A program made the position numbers and the translations under genes. This document shows, piece by piece, positions 32,394 to 41,246 of a stretch of 64,000 nucleotides of DNA (positions within the stretch are counted from its first letter, which is position 1; every line of letters begins with the position of its first letter). Location of the stretch: assembly GCF_024198255.1 (NCBI RefSeq), contig NZ_JAJVKW010000010.1, positions 372,001 through 436,000 on the forward strand. Direction: 5' to 3'. Below the pieces are notes generated by a model, which was not told the origin of the DNA, did no database searches, and saw only the letters and a list, made by a program, of their open reading frames with translations. This DNA comes from Myxococcus guangdongensis (GTDB lineage: Bacteria > Myxococcota > Myxococcia > Myxococcales > Myxococcaceae).

Positions 32394-33254
32394 TCAGGGC
32401 GCGGGCGTGCTCGTCCCGTAGGTGACGATGAGCGACTGGGAGACGCACATCAGCGGGCGCTGCTGGGCGTTCGCGGCGCTCATCGTCGCAATCGACGTCG
32501 TCGCGTCGACCTGGAAGAGCTTGATGTACCGCGTCCAGCCATCCTCGGGGTTCGCCGTGCCGAAGAGCGAGGGGTTGCTCTGCGAGAGCAGGACGGACTC
32601 ATAGAGCAGCCGGAAGTGGTTCCCGGTCCACACGCCGGACGAGGACACCTGCAGGACGCCCCGCGTGCGCAGCGCCTGGTTGATGGCGTTGACCTCCAGC
32701 CGGGGGCTGTTCGGCGCGCACAGCGGCACCGACGCATTCAGCGTCATCACGGGCCCCGCCGCGACGCGGGCCAGGACCTGCTGCTCCACGACGTCCAGGT
32801 AGTAGAGGCTGAGGACGCAGGCCTCGGGATAGCCGCCCGAGGACGTGGTGGGGCGGTACTCCTCCGGCATGAAGGACAGGTAGTCCTTGATGGCCTGGGT
32901 GGGCTGGCAGGTGCCGTAGGTGGGCACCAGGGCCGTGGGGACGTCGATGATGTTGTGCTGGTTCAGGAAGGGGATGTACTGGCCCTGGACCACGGCCGTC
33001 GGCGTGAGGTTCACCGAGAGGTGGCGAAAGCCATCCCCGATGGAGACGGGCCCCAGCGAGACCTGGGTGTACTGCTTGAAGAAGAGAGGTCCCCGATTCG
33101 CCATTCCCTCATAGGGGACGAAGACCATGGACGACTGCTCGAGCGTCCGCGAGTAGTCCAGGGGCGGCGTGGTGGGTGAGGCGGAAGGCGTGGCTCCCGC
33201 TCCCATGGAGCAGAGCGCTACCGCGAGTGCGGCGAAGATTCGATGGGCAGGCAT
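32394..33254 (-). CDS. Secreted protein, unknown function
   Basis: A 286-residue protein with signal peptide from ATG 33254 (IFAALAVALCSMGAGATPSA). The mature part is rich in Thr, Ser, Asn and aromatic residues with only three Cys. It contains long beta-like stretches such as LSVNLTPTAVVQGQYIPF and HFRLLYESVLLSQSNP. It has no catalytic signature. Its overall style is shared with the next two secreted proteins upstream on the strand, so the three may form an exported set (inference). Confidence 0.6.
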   Translation of the reverse strand: MPAHRIFAALAVALCSMGAGATPSASPTTPPLDYSRTLEQSSMVFVPYEGMANRGPLFFKQYTQVSLGPVSIGDGFRHLSVNLTPTAVVQGQYIPFLNQHNIIDVPTALVPTYGTCQPTQAIKDYLSFMPEEYRPTTSSGGYPEACVLSLYYLDVVEQQVLARVAAGPVMTLNASVPLCAPNSPRLEVNAINQALRTRGVLQVSSSGVWTGNHFRLLYESVLLSQSNPSLFGTANPEDGWTRYIKLFQVDATTSIATMSAANAQQRPLMCVSQSLIVTYGTSTPAP

Positions 33255-33285
33255 ATCGACAATCCATGACAGCGGAAGGAAGTCG

Positions 33286-33319
33286 GGGAGGGAGGCACTG
33301 CACTGCATGCCTCCCTCCC
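33286..33319 (-). terminator. Strong terminator hairpin after the secreted protein gene at 33339
   Basis: Perfect 12-bp stem GGGAGGGAGGCA / TGCCTCCCTCCC with a 10-base loop. Confidence 0.6.
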
Positions 33320-33338
33320 GAAACTCACATGGCAGGGT

Positions 33339-34607
33339 TTACTGCTGGCCCACGCGCGCGCGGCAGCGCGGCTGCATCATGTCCCAGAACACGATGCCGG
33401 CCTCATAGCCACCCAGCAAGCAGTCGAGGCTCAGCGTGGTGTTGGCGCCGAAGGACTTGGGGCCCTCGTTGTAGGTGAAGTACATGACCTCGTTGCGGTT
33501 GGTGATGATCTTCTCGTAGTTGGCGCGCAGGGTGAAGATGGCCCGGGCCTGGGTGGAGACGGGACCGTTGACCGCGCGAATCTGCGTGAACAGCTCGGCC
33601 CAGAGCGTCTGCTCCAGCGCGTTCACCGCGTTGATGAAGGCCGCGTTGTTCGGCGCCTGGGTGCTCCAGGTTCCGTTGGGCTGCCGGTACTCGACCATGA
33701 CGCCGCAAGGCGTGGGACCGCCCTGGCACGTGGCGATGCGCTGGAAGAAGGCGCTGATCTCCACGTCGATGCAGGCGTTGGCGTGGAAGGCGGCGAACGC
33801 GCTCGCCTGCTCGAAGACGGACTGCCAGTTCACGGTGACGCGGGCCTGACGGGTGAGCGACTGGGTCCCGACCTCCCACTGGATGGTCGAGTAGAAGATG
33901 TCATTCCAGGGGGCGCCCGTGTTCATCTTGGTGCGCAGCTGCGACGCCTTGGCCGGCAGCACCGTGGCCTGGAAGGAGATGTTCTGGTTGGCCGTGCCGT
34001 TGGGCGGCGCGCGCACGGAGGTGAACTGATACATGGTGTCGGTCAGCACCATGTCGCCGAACTCGTTCTTGACCTTGCACTCCGGGACCCGGTTGATGAA
34101 CTGCTGGCCGTCGATGATGACGATGACCTCCTTCGCGACGCACTGGGCGTCCACGCGGCCCACCAGGTTCTGCTGTCCGAAGATACTGAAGATGGTGGTC
34201 GCGCTCTTCACGGGGGCGGGCGCGATGACCAGGCCCTGGGCCTGGGCCTCGGTCTGCAGCGCCCCCAGGGCGCCGAGGTCCGCGGTGGGCGACAGCGTGC
34301 CGCCCATGCTGGTCAAGACCTTCCCCGTGAAGATGCCGTCCGTCGGCATGTACGCGCTGATGGCGAACTGCGGCGCGGGGTCGCTGCTCTGGGGCGCCAG
34401 GATGGCCACGCCGCCAATCTTGGGGACGAAGTAGACGAGGCTGTTGTTGTCCGAGTCCGCCAGCAGCTCGAAGCTGCTCCGGACGTACGGGGAGAAGTTG
34501 CCCGGAGGGGTGCGCTCCGACGGATTCATGGGCGCGGCGACGGCCTGACCCGAGACACCCAGGGTGAGCGCGAGCACGGCGAGAGACGACACTCTCGATT
34601 TCGACAT
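33339..34607 (-). CDS. Secreted protein, unknown function
   Basis: A 422-residue protein with a good signal peptide (VSSLAVLALTLGVSGQAVA). The mature protein is rich in beta-prone and aromatic residues, and has paired cysteines (CQGGPTPC) and DIFYSTIQWEVG-like strands. No family was recognised. The open frame continues well upstream of ATG 34607, but that part is only the shadow of the next gene. Confidence 0.6.
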   Translation of the reverse strand: MSKSRVSSLAVLALTLGVSGQAVAAPMNPSERTPPGNFSPYVRSSFELLADSDNNSLVYFVPKIGGVAILAPQSSDPAPQFAISAYMPTDGIFTGKVLTSMGGTLSPTADLGALGALQTEAQAQGLVIAPAPVKSATTIFSIFGQQNLVGRVDAQCVAKEVIVIIDGQQFINRVPECKVKNEFGDMVLTDTMYQFTSVRAPPNGTANQNISFQATVLPAKASQLRTKMNTGAPWNDIFYSTIQWEVGTQSLTRQARVTVNWQSVFEQASAFAAFHANACIDVEISAFFQRIATCQGGPTPCGVMVEYRQPNGTWSTQAPNNAAFINAVNALEQTLWAELFTQIRAVNGPVSTQARAIFTLRANYEKIITNRNEVMYFTYNEGPKSFGANTTLSLDCLLGGYEAGIVFWDMMQPRCRARVGQQ

Positions 34608-34686
34608 GACGTGATGTTCCCTTCTGACGACACGGTGGTGCGGCGACTGCGATGGAAGTGGAGGCGGCGGGCGGAGCGCCCTCGGG

Positions 34687-35160
34687 CTACGGGTTCCAGC
34701 AGTTGGCCTGCTGGTCATTGATGTAGACCCAGAAGCGGGTGTCGGAGCGGACGGCGCCATAGGCGTTGAAGCCCCAGCCGGCGCCGTCGTGGAACGTGGC
34801 CATCCGCCAGCCCGGCCCGAAGAACTGGATGCAGAGCTGGGTGGCGCGAGGCAGGCTCTCCAGCAGCGTCCCCGCGACGGGGAGCGTGGTGGCGATGTTC
34901 CCGCCCGCCCAGCCCGCGTAATAGAGGTGGCTGAGGTTGGCGGGGCGAGGGGACGTGTCGTACTTGATGCAGAGGATGGGCCTCCGCTCGGTGCAGGCCG
35001 TGTCCCCGTCATAGGGATTGCAGCCATCGCAGCCGACCTCGTCGATGCCCGATGCGTGGCTGATGCGAGCCCACGTCAATCCCTTGCCTCCCGTGGCGTG
35101 GGCCGTGGGAGCGAGCGCGAGGAACCCAAGACAGACTCCGGCCGTCAGTGCGTGGCGCAC
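34687..35160 (-). CDS. Small secreted protein, unknown function
   Basis: A 157-residue protein starting at GTG 35160 with GAGGA six bases upstream. Its signal peptide ends in AHA. Six cysteines, aromatic-rich (LYYAGWAGGNI, FFGPGWRMATFHDGAGWGF). Possibly a carbohydrate- or surface-binding module, but there is no recognised family. It is divergent from the VWA-dockerin gene across an AT-rich 156-base spacer. Confidence 0.6.
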   Translation of the reverse strand: MRHALTAGVCLGFLALAPTAHATGGKGLTWARISHASGIDEVGCDGCNPYDGDTACTERRPILCIKYDTSPRPANLSHLYYAGWAGGNIATTLPVAGTLLESLPRATQLCIQFFGPGWRMATFHDGAGWGFNAYGAVRSDTRFWVYINDQQANCWNP

Positions 35161-35316
35161 GGTGAATCCTCAGTGTTGGAACTTGAGTGCAAAAACAACC
35201 AAGTGGTATTGGTTGCTCGGTACTATCCACGATTCGACATGCGGCTTTTGTGAATTTCCCGTTGAAGTCCTGAAATTCTCGACGTTGCACAATCTTGATA
35301 ATCATTGGAGGACGCC

Positions 35317-36321
35317 ATGAAGGGATTGGGACTGGCGCGGCCGGACGGGCGCGTTTGGGAGTGCCTCTCGTCGTTGGGAGGCTGGCTGGTGTTGGCGCTG
35401 ACCCTGCTGGGCGCGGGGGGCGCGCGGGCGCAGCCTTATGATGAGGAGCACGTCCTCATCCTGTTGGACCGCAGCGGCTCCATGCAGAGCACGCGTCAGG
35501 GTGGGGCGACGCGCTTCGACGAGGCCCTGCTGCGCTCGCGGCGCTACCTGACCGCCTCGTCCGACCCGACGAGGGAGGTCTCCATCTGGACCTTCGAGGG
35601 GTACTCCTCCGTGGAGGAGTCTGGTTTTACCCCCGCGGCGGGCGCCCTCTCCACCCTGGCGCGGCTCCAGGTGGGCAGTGGGGTGACGCCCCTGGCGCAG
35701 GCCCTCTGCGCGGCGGTGGACCGCCTCTTGGAGCACAAGCCCGGGGTGAATGCCTTGAAGCGGCTTTGGCTCATCTCCGATGGCGAGGAGAACAGCACGC
35801 CGGTGACCTCACCCTGCTACGGGCCTTCCAGCGTCGGGGTCTATCCAGACCTGACGTGGGACTCCTGGCAGTGGAAGGTGCGCAACATGCTGAAGACCGG
35901 AGACCCCTTGCGTGAAGACAGCTCGGATTACGCCCTGGTCTTCGACGTGGATGTCTTCGAGGGCTATGTGAACTTCGGGCTGACCGCGTCGATGCTGCCG
36001 TCGAGCTTCATGTCCTTCCTCCAGGGCGCCTCCCAGGCCTCCGGTGGGCGCTTCACGCGCATCGCGGACAACCGGCCCCTGCCGGTGTTGGGGGACGTCA
36101 ATCAGGATGGGTGCGTGAACCGGTTGGATTACCAGTACGTGCTGACGTACTTCGGTCTCCGGGTTCCGCCGGCGCCCGCGGCCGCGGATGTCGACCTGGA
36201 CGGGGTGGTGGGCTACTCCGACTACATGCTGGTGGTGGGCGCGCAGGGGCACGGGTGTGGCCCGGTCCCGTTCGCGCGCGAGGTGCCTCCGATGCGCGTC
36301 GAGGAGTCGCTGGGACGGTGA
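35317..36321 (+). CDS. Exported VWA domain protein with dockerin-like repeats
   Basis: A 334-residue protein. The start is ATG 35317 with GGAGG six bases upstream; the signal peptide ends in ARA. The VWA domain has a complete MIDAS start D51-R-S53-G-S55 and a later SGVTPLAQ threonine. Near the C-terminus two calcium-loop repeats (GDVNQDGCVNRLDY and ADVDLDGVVGYSDY) form a type I dockerin-like module. Known dockerins dock to cohesins; no cohesin is visible here. It is probably a surface adhesion or assembly protein, driven from the AT-rich upstream region. Confidence 0.82.
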   Translation: MKGLGLARPDGRVWECLSSLGGWLVLALTLLGAGGARAQPYDEEHVLILLDRSGSMQSTRQGGATRFDEALLRSRRYLTASSDPTREVSIWTFEGYSSVEESGFTPAAGALSTLARLQVGSGVTPLAQALCAAVDRLLEHKPGVNALKRLWLISDGEENSTPVTSPCYGPSSVGVYPDLTWDSWQWKVRNMLKTGDPLREDSSDYALVFDVDVFEGYVNFGLTASMLPSSFMSFLQGASQASGGRFTRIADNRPLPVLGDVNQDGCVNRLDYQYVLTYFGLRVPPAPAAADVDLDGVVGYSDYMLVVGAQGHGCGPVPFAREVPPMRVEESLGR

Positions 36322-36332
36322 CGTAGGGAGGG

Positions 36333-36363
36333 GCGGCGCTCTGGGGCCCTCTCAGAGCGCCGC
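36333..36363. terminator. Bidirectional terminator hairpin between VWA and WYL genes
   Basis: Perfect 10-bp stem GCGGCGCTCT / AGAGCGCCGC with an 11-base loop. It overlaps the last codons of the WYL gene and serves converging transcription. Confidence 0.55.
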
Positions 36364-37071
36364 GAAGATGTCGCCGAGGGTCGCAATCATGGACTCCGAG
36401 TCGCGCACCTGGAACGTCGCGGCCTGGAGGCTCGCGGCCTCGATGCGGTCGACGCGGAGCATGCGCACCGCGCCGCGCAGGTGGTCCCAGACGAGCAGGT
36501 ACCACGCGGGCCAGCTGAGCAGCAGGTAGTGCGGCTCCACGACGCGCACGGTGCGCGTGTCGCTCGCGCGGTAGGTCAGCTCCAGCGTGCGCTGCTCGAA
36601 GAAGGCTTCCTGGAGGGGGCGCAGCACCGCGGCCCTGGGCGGCTTCCACGTCGCGCTGATGCTGCGCGCGGTGGGGCCGACGAGGATGCGCTGTCGCAGC
36701 CTGCCGACGCGGGCGCGCTCCTCGGGTGGGAACGAGGCGGCGAGCTTCTGGCGCAGGCTCTTGAGCGTCGAGAGCAGGAGCGGGGACTCGAGCCGCTCGG
36801 CGAGCGCCAGGGCGAGCAGCAGGTCGAGCAGCTCCTGGGTGTTGAGCTGCACGCGCCCGAGCCCCGTCCTGGGCGGGACGCGGATTCCGCCGCCCCGACC
36901 CGCGTCCGATTCGATGGGGACGCCTCGCGCGGAGAGCCGGGACAAGTCCCTCCGGATGGTGCGCACGCAGACGCCCAGCTCCTCCGCCAGCTCCGGGGCC
37001 GTCCAGGACGGCCGGGAGGCGAGGAGTCCCAGGACTCGGTCCAGACGGTCGGTGACGGGCTCGCGCTTCAA
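36352..37071 (-). CDS. WYL domain transcriptional regulator (YafY type)
   Basis: A 239-residue protein. The N-terminal winged helix (about 1-65) includes ELAEELGVCVRTIRRDLSRL. The C-terminal half is a WYL domain (ELTYRASDTRTVRVVEPHYLLL, then WYLLVWDHLRGAVRMLRVDRIEA). WYL regulators sense nucleotides or other ligands and often control the adjacent divergent gene. Here that is the VOC-protein gene, 78 bases away. The start is TTG 37071; no strong ribosome-binding site is seen, so it is tentative. Confidence 0.85.
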   Translation of the reverse strand: MKREPVTDRLDRVLGLLASRPSWTAPELAEELGVCVRTIRRDLSRLSARGVPIESDAGRGGGIRVPPRTGLGRVQLNTQELLDLLLALALAERLESPLLLSTLKSLRQKLAASFPPEERARVGRLRQRILVGPTARSISATWKPPRAAVLRPLQEAFFEQRTLELTYRASDTRTVRVVEPHYLLLSWPAWYLLVWDHLRGAVRMLRVDRIEAASLQAATFQVRDSESMIATLGDIFAAL

Positions 37072-37149
37072 AGGTGACTCATCCTGTCACGTTCTGGGCC
37101 CATCTTCATGGGGTCGCGAACGAACGCGGCCTGGACACGGGAGACAGCC

Positions 37150-37581
37150 ATGAAGAACACCTTGCGCGGATTGAGCACCTTCAACCTCTGGGCGGATGAC
37201 CTCCGGGCGGCGACGCGCTGGTACACGGAGCTGCTCGGTGTGGAGCCGTACTTCAGCAGCGAGGCGGCGGGGCGGGGGCCCGGGTATGTCGAGTTCCGCA
37301 TCGGCGACTACCAGCACGAGCTGGGCATCATCGACCGGCGGTTCGCGCCTCCGGGGCTCGGCACGGAGCGGGGTGGGACGGTGGCGTACTGGGCCGTCGA
37401 CGACATCGAGGTGACGCTCGCGCGGTTGCTCGCCCTGGGGGCTCAGCTCCTGGAGGGCGTCACCGAGCGGGGGCCGGGCTTCGTCACGGCGTCGGTCATC
37501 GACCCGTTCGGCAACGTGCTGGGCATCATGTTCAACCGCCACTACCTGGACGTGCTGGGAGGTTTCCGTGGCCAGCGCTGA
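37150..37581 (+). CDS. VOC superfamily (glyoxalase/bleomycin-resistance fold) protein
   Basis: A 143-residue protein starting at ATG 37150 after GGGAGA. It has the two beta-alpha-beta-beta-beta modules of the VOC fold: STFNLWADDLRAATRWYTELLG, then FVTASVIDPFGNVLGIMFN, ending with the usual DPFGN motif. It is an enzyme or binding protein of unknown substrate; nothing in the sequence singles out glyoxalase or resistance activity. It faces the WYL regulator and overlaps the next gene by 14 bases. Confidence 0.83.
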   Translation: MKNTLRGLSTFNLWADDLRAATRWYTELLGVEPYFSSEAAGRGPGYVEFRIGDYQHELGIIDRRFAPPGLGTERGGTVAYWAVDDIEVTLARLLALGAQLLEGVTERGPGFVTASVIDPFGNVLGIMFNRHYLDVLGGFRGQR

Positions 37582-38098
37582 GGGGGTTGCACCCGTGATG
37601 GCGTTCCGGGGCGCGGCGGAGTTCGAGGCGTGGCTCCAGGCACATGTCGATGCGCCCGCGGGCGTCTGGTTGAAGCTCGCGAAGAAGGGGTCGGAGATTG
37701 CCTCGCTCTCCGATGACGAGGCGGTCGACGTGGGGCTGTGCTTCGGATGGATTTCGGGACAGCGCAAGTCGCTCGACGCGCGCTTCTATCTGCAGAAGTG
37801 CGTCCCGCGCCGGCCGCGCAGCCGCTGGTCCTGTGTGAACGTGAGGAAGGTGCAGGCGCTCGCGCGGGCGGGCCGGATGCGGCCCTCGGGGCTCGCCGAG
37901 GTCGAGGCCGCGAAGGCGGATGGGCGCTGGGACGCGGCCTACGAGTCGCAGACGCGGACGGGCGCGGTGGATGGAGCGGGCTCGGCGAAGCCCCGCTCCA
38001 TGTGCGTGCGGGCTCTCAGTCCGCGGACATCGCCACGCCGGGGGGCACCTTCGACGCGCGGCGGGCGGGCAGCCAGCTCGCCAGCGACACCACCGTGA
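37568..38098 (+). CDS. YdeI/OmpD-associated family protein, C-terminally truncated
   Basis: Starts at GTG 37568, with GGGAGG five bases upstream, inside the end of the VOC gene. Residues 11 to about 125 (FRGAAEFEAWLQAH, CFGWISGQRKSLD, YLQKCVPRRPRSRWS, AKADGRWDAAYES) are a good YdeI-family match. After that, the usual 50-60 residue C-terminal helical part is replaced by unrelated sequence reading antisense through the end of the permease gene. The stop lies 83 bases inside that gene. The protein is probably non-functional or altered; the loss probably came with the junction to the permease gene. Confidence 0.7.
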   Translation: MASAEGVAPVMAFRGAAEFEAWLQAHVDAPAGVWLKLAKKGSEIASLSDDEAVDVGLCFGWISGQRKSLDARFYLQKCVPRRPRSRWSCVNVRKVQALARAGRMRPSGLAEVEAAKADGRWDAAYESQTRTGAVDGAGSAKPRSMCVRALSPRTSPRRGAPSTRGGRAASSPATPP

Positions 38099-40445
38099 GC
38101 AGCAGCATCGGCACGGCGAGGAAGGTCAGCGGGTCCGTCGCGCTCACGTCGTACAGCAGGCCCTCCAGCAGCCGTGACAAGCCGAACGCCAGCGCGAGCC
38201 CGACCCCCAGGCCCAGCGCGCACATCCGCAGCGCCTGCTTCATCACCAGCCGCACCACGTCCGAGGGCAGCGCTCCCAGCGCCAGGCGGATGCCCAGCTC
38301 CCGTCGCCGCTGCGCCACGCTGTACGCCATCAACCCGTAGATGCCGAGCGAGGCGAGCGCCACCGCAGACACCGCGAAGGCGAGCAGCAACACCCGCTGG
38401 AAGCTCCGGTCCGCCACCGAGCGCTCCATGTCCTGCGCCAGCGTCGTCGTCTTCGGCAGCGTCAGCTGCGAGTCGAGCTGCCGCATCTCGCCCTTCACCA
38501 TCGCCGTCACGCTCTCCAGCGGGAGCTTGCTGCGCACCACCACGGACGTCATGGCCCACGGCGTCTGGCCGAGTGGCGCGTACAGCTCCGGCTCCGCCGG
38601 CTCGTCCAGCGCGCGGGCGCGGACATCGCCGACCACGCCCACGATTTCACGCTCCTTGGGCGGGCCGTAGCCGATGATGACCCGCTTGCCGACCGCGTCC
38701 TCGTTGGGGAAGAACCGCCGCGCGAAGGACTCGTTCACCACGACCACCGGCGGCGTGTTCGCGGTGTCCTGCCGCGTGAAGTCCCGCCCCTGCTTGAGCG
38801 GAATCCCCAGCGTGCCGAAGACGCCGTCGCTCATCGCCCGGTATCCGGTGACGAGCTTCTCCCCCGCGGGCGAGGGCTTCTCGGGCAGCTCCAGCGACAG
38901 ACCGATGGCGCCGCCCGTCACGATGCCCGGCGTCACCAGTGACGCGGACTCCACGCCCGGCTGCGCGCGCACCTGCTCCAGCAGTCGCTCGTAGAAGGGC
39001 GCAATCGTGTCCCGCGAGTAGCGCGCGGCCGGGAGGTTGACGCCCAACAGCGACACGCCGTCGGGCCGGTAGCCTGGGTCCACATCGGCCAGCCGCTGCG
39101 CGCTGCGCACCAGCAGCCCCGCGCCCACCAGCAACACCAGCGCGAGCGCCACCTGCGTGGAGACGAGAATCGAGCGCCAACGCAGCGCTGTCTTGTTCGC
39201 GCTCGTGCCGCGCGTGCTCTGGAGCAGGCCGCCCAGGTTGGCCTTGAGCGCGGTGCCCAGCGGCGCGAGGCCGCACATCAGGGACACCGCGAGCACCAGC
39301 GCCGCCGTGTACGCCAGCGCGCGCCCATCCACGCGCACCGCCTGCACCTGACGCACGGACTCCGGCAGCATCGCGCTCAGGATGTCGGTGCCCCACAGGC
39401 CCAGGAGCAACCCCAGCGCGCCTCCCGCCAGGGCCAGCAGCGAGCCCTCCGCCAACAGCTGTCGGGCGAGCGCGCCCTTGCCCGCGCCCAGCGCGGTGCG
39501 CACGGCGAACTCCTGCTGCCGGGTCATCGCGCGGGCGAGGAGCAACTGCGCCACGTTGACGCAGGCGATGAGCAGCAGCAGCGCCACCGCGCCGAGCAGC
39601 AGGAGCGCGGGGCGGCGGGTCTTCTGGGACAGGCGCTCCTGAAGGCCGCGCACGCCCACGCTCTCATGGGTGTTGGTGTCCGGGTACGTCTGCGACAGGG
39701 CCTGCATCACGCCCTGGGCCTCCTGGTGGGCCTGCTCGGCGTTGAAGCCCGGGGCCAGCCGGGCCACGCCGGAGAGCAGGTGGGTGCCGCGGTTCTCCCA
39801 GTTGGAGCGGACGATGTCGCGCGCGGCCAGCGGGGCCCACAGGCCGATGGGCTCCTGCGAGTCCTCACGGGGGAAGTCGAAGCCCTCGGGCATCACGCCG
39901 ACGACCTCGTAGGTGTTGCCGTCCAGCTCCATCGTGCGGCCGAGCACGCTCGGGTCCGCGCCGAAGCGTCGGGTCCAGAGGCCGTGTGAGAGCACCACGG
40001 CGCGCGGGCCGTTGAGCTGGAACTCGTGGGCCTCGAGCGCCCGGCCGAGCAGGGGGCGCACGGCGGCGACGCGGAAGAAGTCCTCCGACACCGCGGCGCC
40101 CTCCACCCGCTCGGGCTCCTGATGGGGGCCGGTGAGGGTGAAGCCGCCGATGTCGTAGACGGCGAGCGCGGCGAAGGCCTTCACCTTCTGGCGGAGGTCC
40201 TCGGAGTCCAGGCGGGACAGGGCGCTGTTGTCGTCGTGCTCGCGTGGGTCCAAGCCCCACACGGAGACGAGCTGCTCGGGCTGGGGGAGGGGGAGCGGGC
40301 GAAGGAGCAGCGCGCTCACCACGCTGAAGAGCAGCGTGTTCGCGCCGATGCCGAAGGCCAGCGCGAGCACGGTGGCCAGCGTGAAGCCTGGGCTGCGGCG
40401 AAGGGAGCGCAAGCCGTGGCGCAGGTCCTGGAGGAAAGAAGGCAT
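38016..40445 (-). CDS. ADOP/MacB-like ABC transporter permease
   Basis: An 809-residue membrane protein starting at ATG 40445 (FLQDLRHGLRSLRRSPGFTL), the usual start of acidobacterial duplicated orphan permeases. Layout: membrane helix at about 20-45, a large MacB_PCD periplasmic domain to about 280, three FtsX helices, a second periplasmic domain, and three final helices near the C-terminus (ILGLM-like GIYGLMAYSVAQRRRELGIRLALG). It lacks an ATPase domain and there is no ATPase gene next to it, as is normal for ADOP proteins. Function is probably coupling ATP use to export or envelope remodelling; substrate unknown. Confidence 0.85.
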   Translation of the reverse strand: MPSFLQDLRHGLRSLRRSPGFTLATVLALAFGIGANTLLFSVVSALLLRPLPLPQPEQLVSVWGLDPREHDDNSALSRLDSEDLRQKVKAFAALAVYDIGGFTLTGPHQEPERVEGAAVSEDFFRVAAVRPLLGRALEAHEFQLNGPRAVVLSHGLWTRRFGADPSVLGRTMELDGNTYEVVGVMPEGFDFPREDSQEPIGLWAPLAARDIVRSNWENRGTHLLSGVARLAPGFNAEQAHQEAQGVMQALSQTYPDTNTHESVGVRGLQERLSQKTRRPALLLLGAVALLLLIACVNVAQLLLARAMTRQQEFAVRTALGAGKGALARQLLAEGSLLALAGGALGLLLGLWGTDILSAMLPESVRQVQAVRVDGRALAYTAALVLAVSLMCGLAPLGTALKANLGGLLQSTRGTSANKTALRWRSILVSTQVALALVLLVGAGLLVRSAQRLADVDPGYRPDGVSLLGVNLPAARYSRDTIAPFYERLLEQVRAQPGVESASLVTPGIVTGGAIGLSLELPEKPSPAGEKLVTGYRAMSDGVFGTLGIPLKQGRDFTRQDTANTPPVVVVNESFARRFFPNEDAVGKRVIIGYGPPKEREIVGVVGDVRARALDEPAEPELYAPLGQTPWAMTSVVVRSKLPLESVTAMVKGEMRQLDSQLTLPKTTTLAQDMERSVADRSFQRVLLLAFAVSAVALASLGIYGLMAYSVAQRRRELGIRLALGALPSDVVRLVMKQALRMCALGLGVGLALAFGLSRLLEGLLYDVSATDPLTFLAVPMLLLTVVSLASWLPARRASKVPPGVAMSAD

Positions 40446-40648
40446 GGGCGACCTCAGAGCCAATCGCGTGCCAACGCCCCATCCACCCCAAGGGCGCGAT
40501 GTGACGACAGACCCGCGAGGACCTGGGTGTACCTGTTGTGCGCTTGTGGGACGAGCCCTGTTCGGAGGTGACACGCCCTGAGGGACGGTTGCCTGGGGCG
40601 TTGCCTCGTCAAGTTCGGACAGGTTGGCCGCTCGACGATGCGCTCCTG

Positions 40649-41149
40649 TCACGCCTGTTCTGAAAAACGCTTCTTCCACTCTTCTGGCAACGCGGGCGGG
40701 CCGCTCAACTCAAGAAGCTGCCGCAAGTCGTGCTTGAAGTGCCGGAGTGCCGCGCGCAGGTCGTCCCAGGCAAACTCCGCGTTCTGCCACTCGGGATGTG
40801 GGGCGCCACCACCGATGCCGGCGACGATGGAGAGGGAGAGGGACGCGTCCGTGCGCTCGAAGAGGAAGGCGGGGTCGCCCTGCTCGCACGTGTCGAGGGT
40901 GTAGGGCTGTCTGTCGGAAAGTGCCGCTACGGCCCTGGTGAGCTCGTCCCACCATTGCCCGAGGCACACATCGTCCGGCCCCCAGAAGCCCATGCATGGC
41001 ACGCGTCGCCCGCCGAGGGTCCACGCCAGTTCGCCATGAACGTGAGGCGCATCTTCGCAAAGCACTGCCAGGGGCCGACGCTCGTTGCCCTCACCGGGCA
41101 CGTGGGCGCTGCGGAGTTCAAGCTGCATCGATGGGGAGCCTGACGACAT
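40649..41149 (-). CDS. Hypothetical protein
   Basis: A 166-residue soluble protein read from ATG 41149, preceded by GGAGG. Trp-rich and acidic (GFWGPDDVCLGQWWDELTRAV, FAWDDLRAALRHFKHDL). The shape is reminiscent of small immunity-type proteins, but no family is recognised and there is no toxin next to it. Confidence 0.55.
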   Translation of the reverse strand: MSSGSPSMQLELRSAHVPGEGNERRPLAVLCEDAPHVHGELAWTLGGRRVPCMGFWGPDDVCLGQWWDELTRAVAALSDRQPYTLDTCEQGDPAFLFERTDASLSLSIVAGIGGGAPHPEWQNAEFAWDDLRAALRHFKHDLRQLLELSGPPALPEEWKKRFSEQA

Positions 41150-41212
41150 CCGTCGACCTCCGTTGGACAGGCGCCTGCGGCCACTGCCCCCTGACAACCT
41201 GAACCCGGCCAG

Positions 41213-41236
41213 CCCCCGTGTGGCGGCACACGGGGG
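41213..41236 (-). terminator. Strong terminator hairpin after glyS
   Basis: Perfect 10-bp stem CCCCCGTGTG / CACACGGGGG with a 4-base loop, 10 bases past the stop. Confidence 0.6.
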
Positions 41237-41246
41237 ACGGTCCGTC

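Noticed and set aside
35200..35230. Sigma-54-like promoter before the VWA gene (TGGTATTGGTTGC)
   Set aside because: The GG and GC elements are two bases too close together for a functional -24/-12 promoter.
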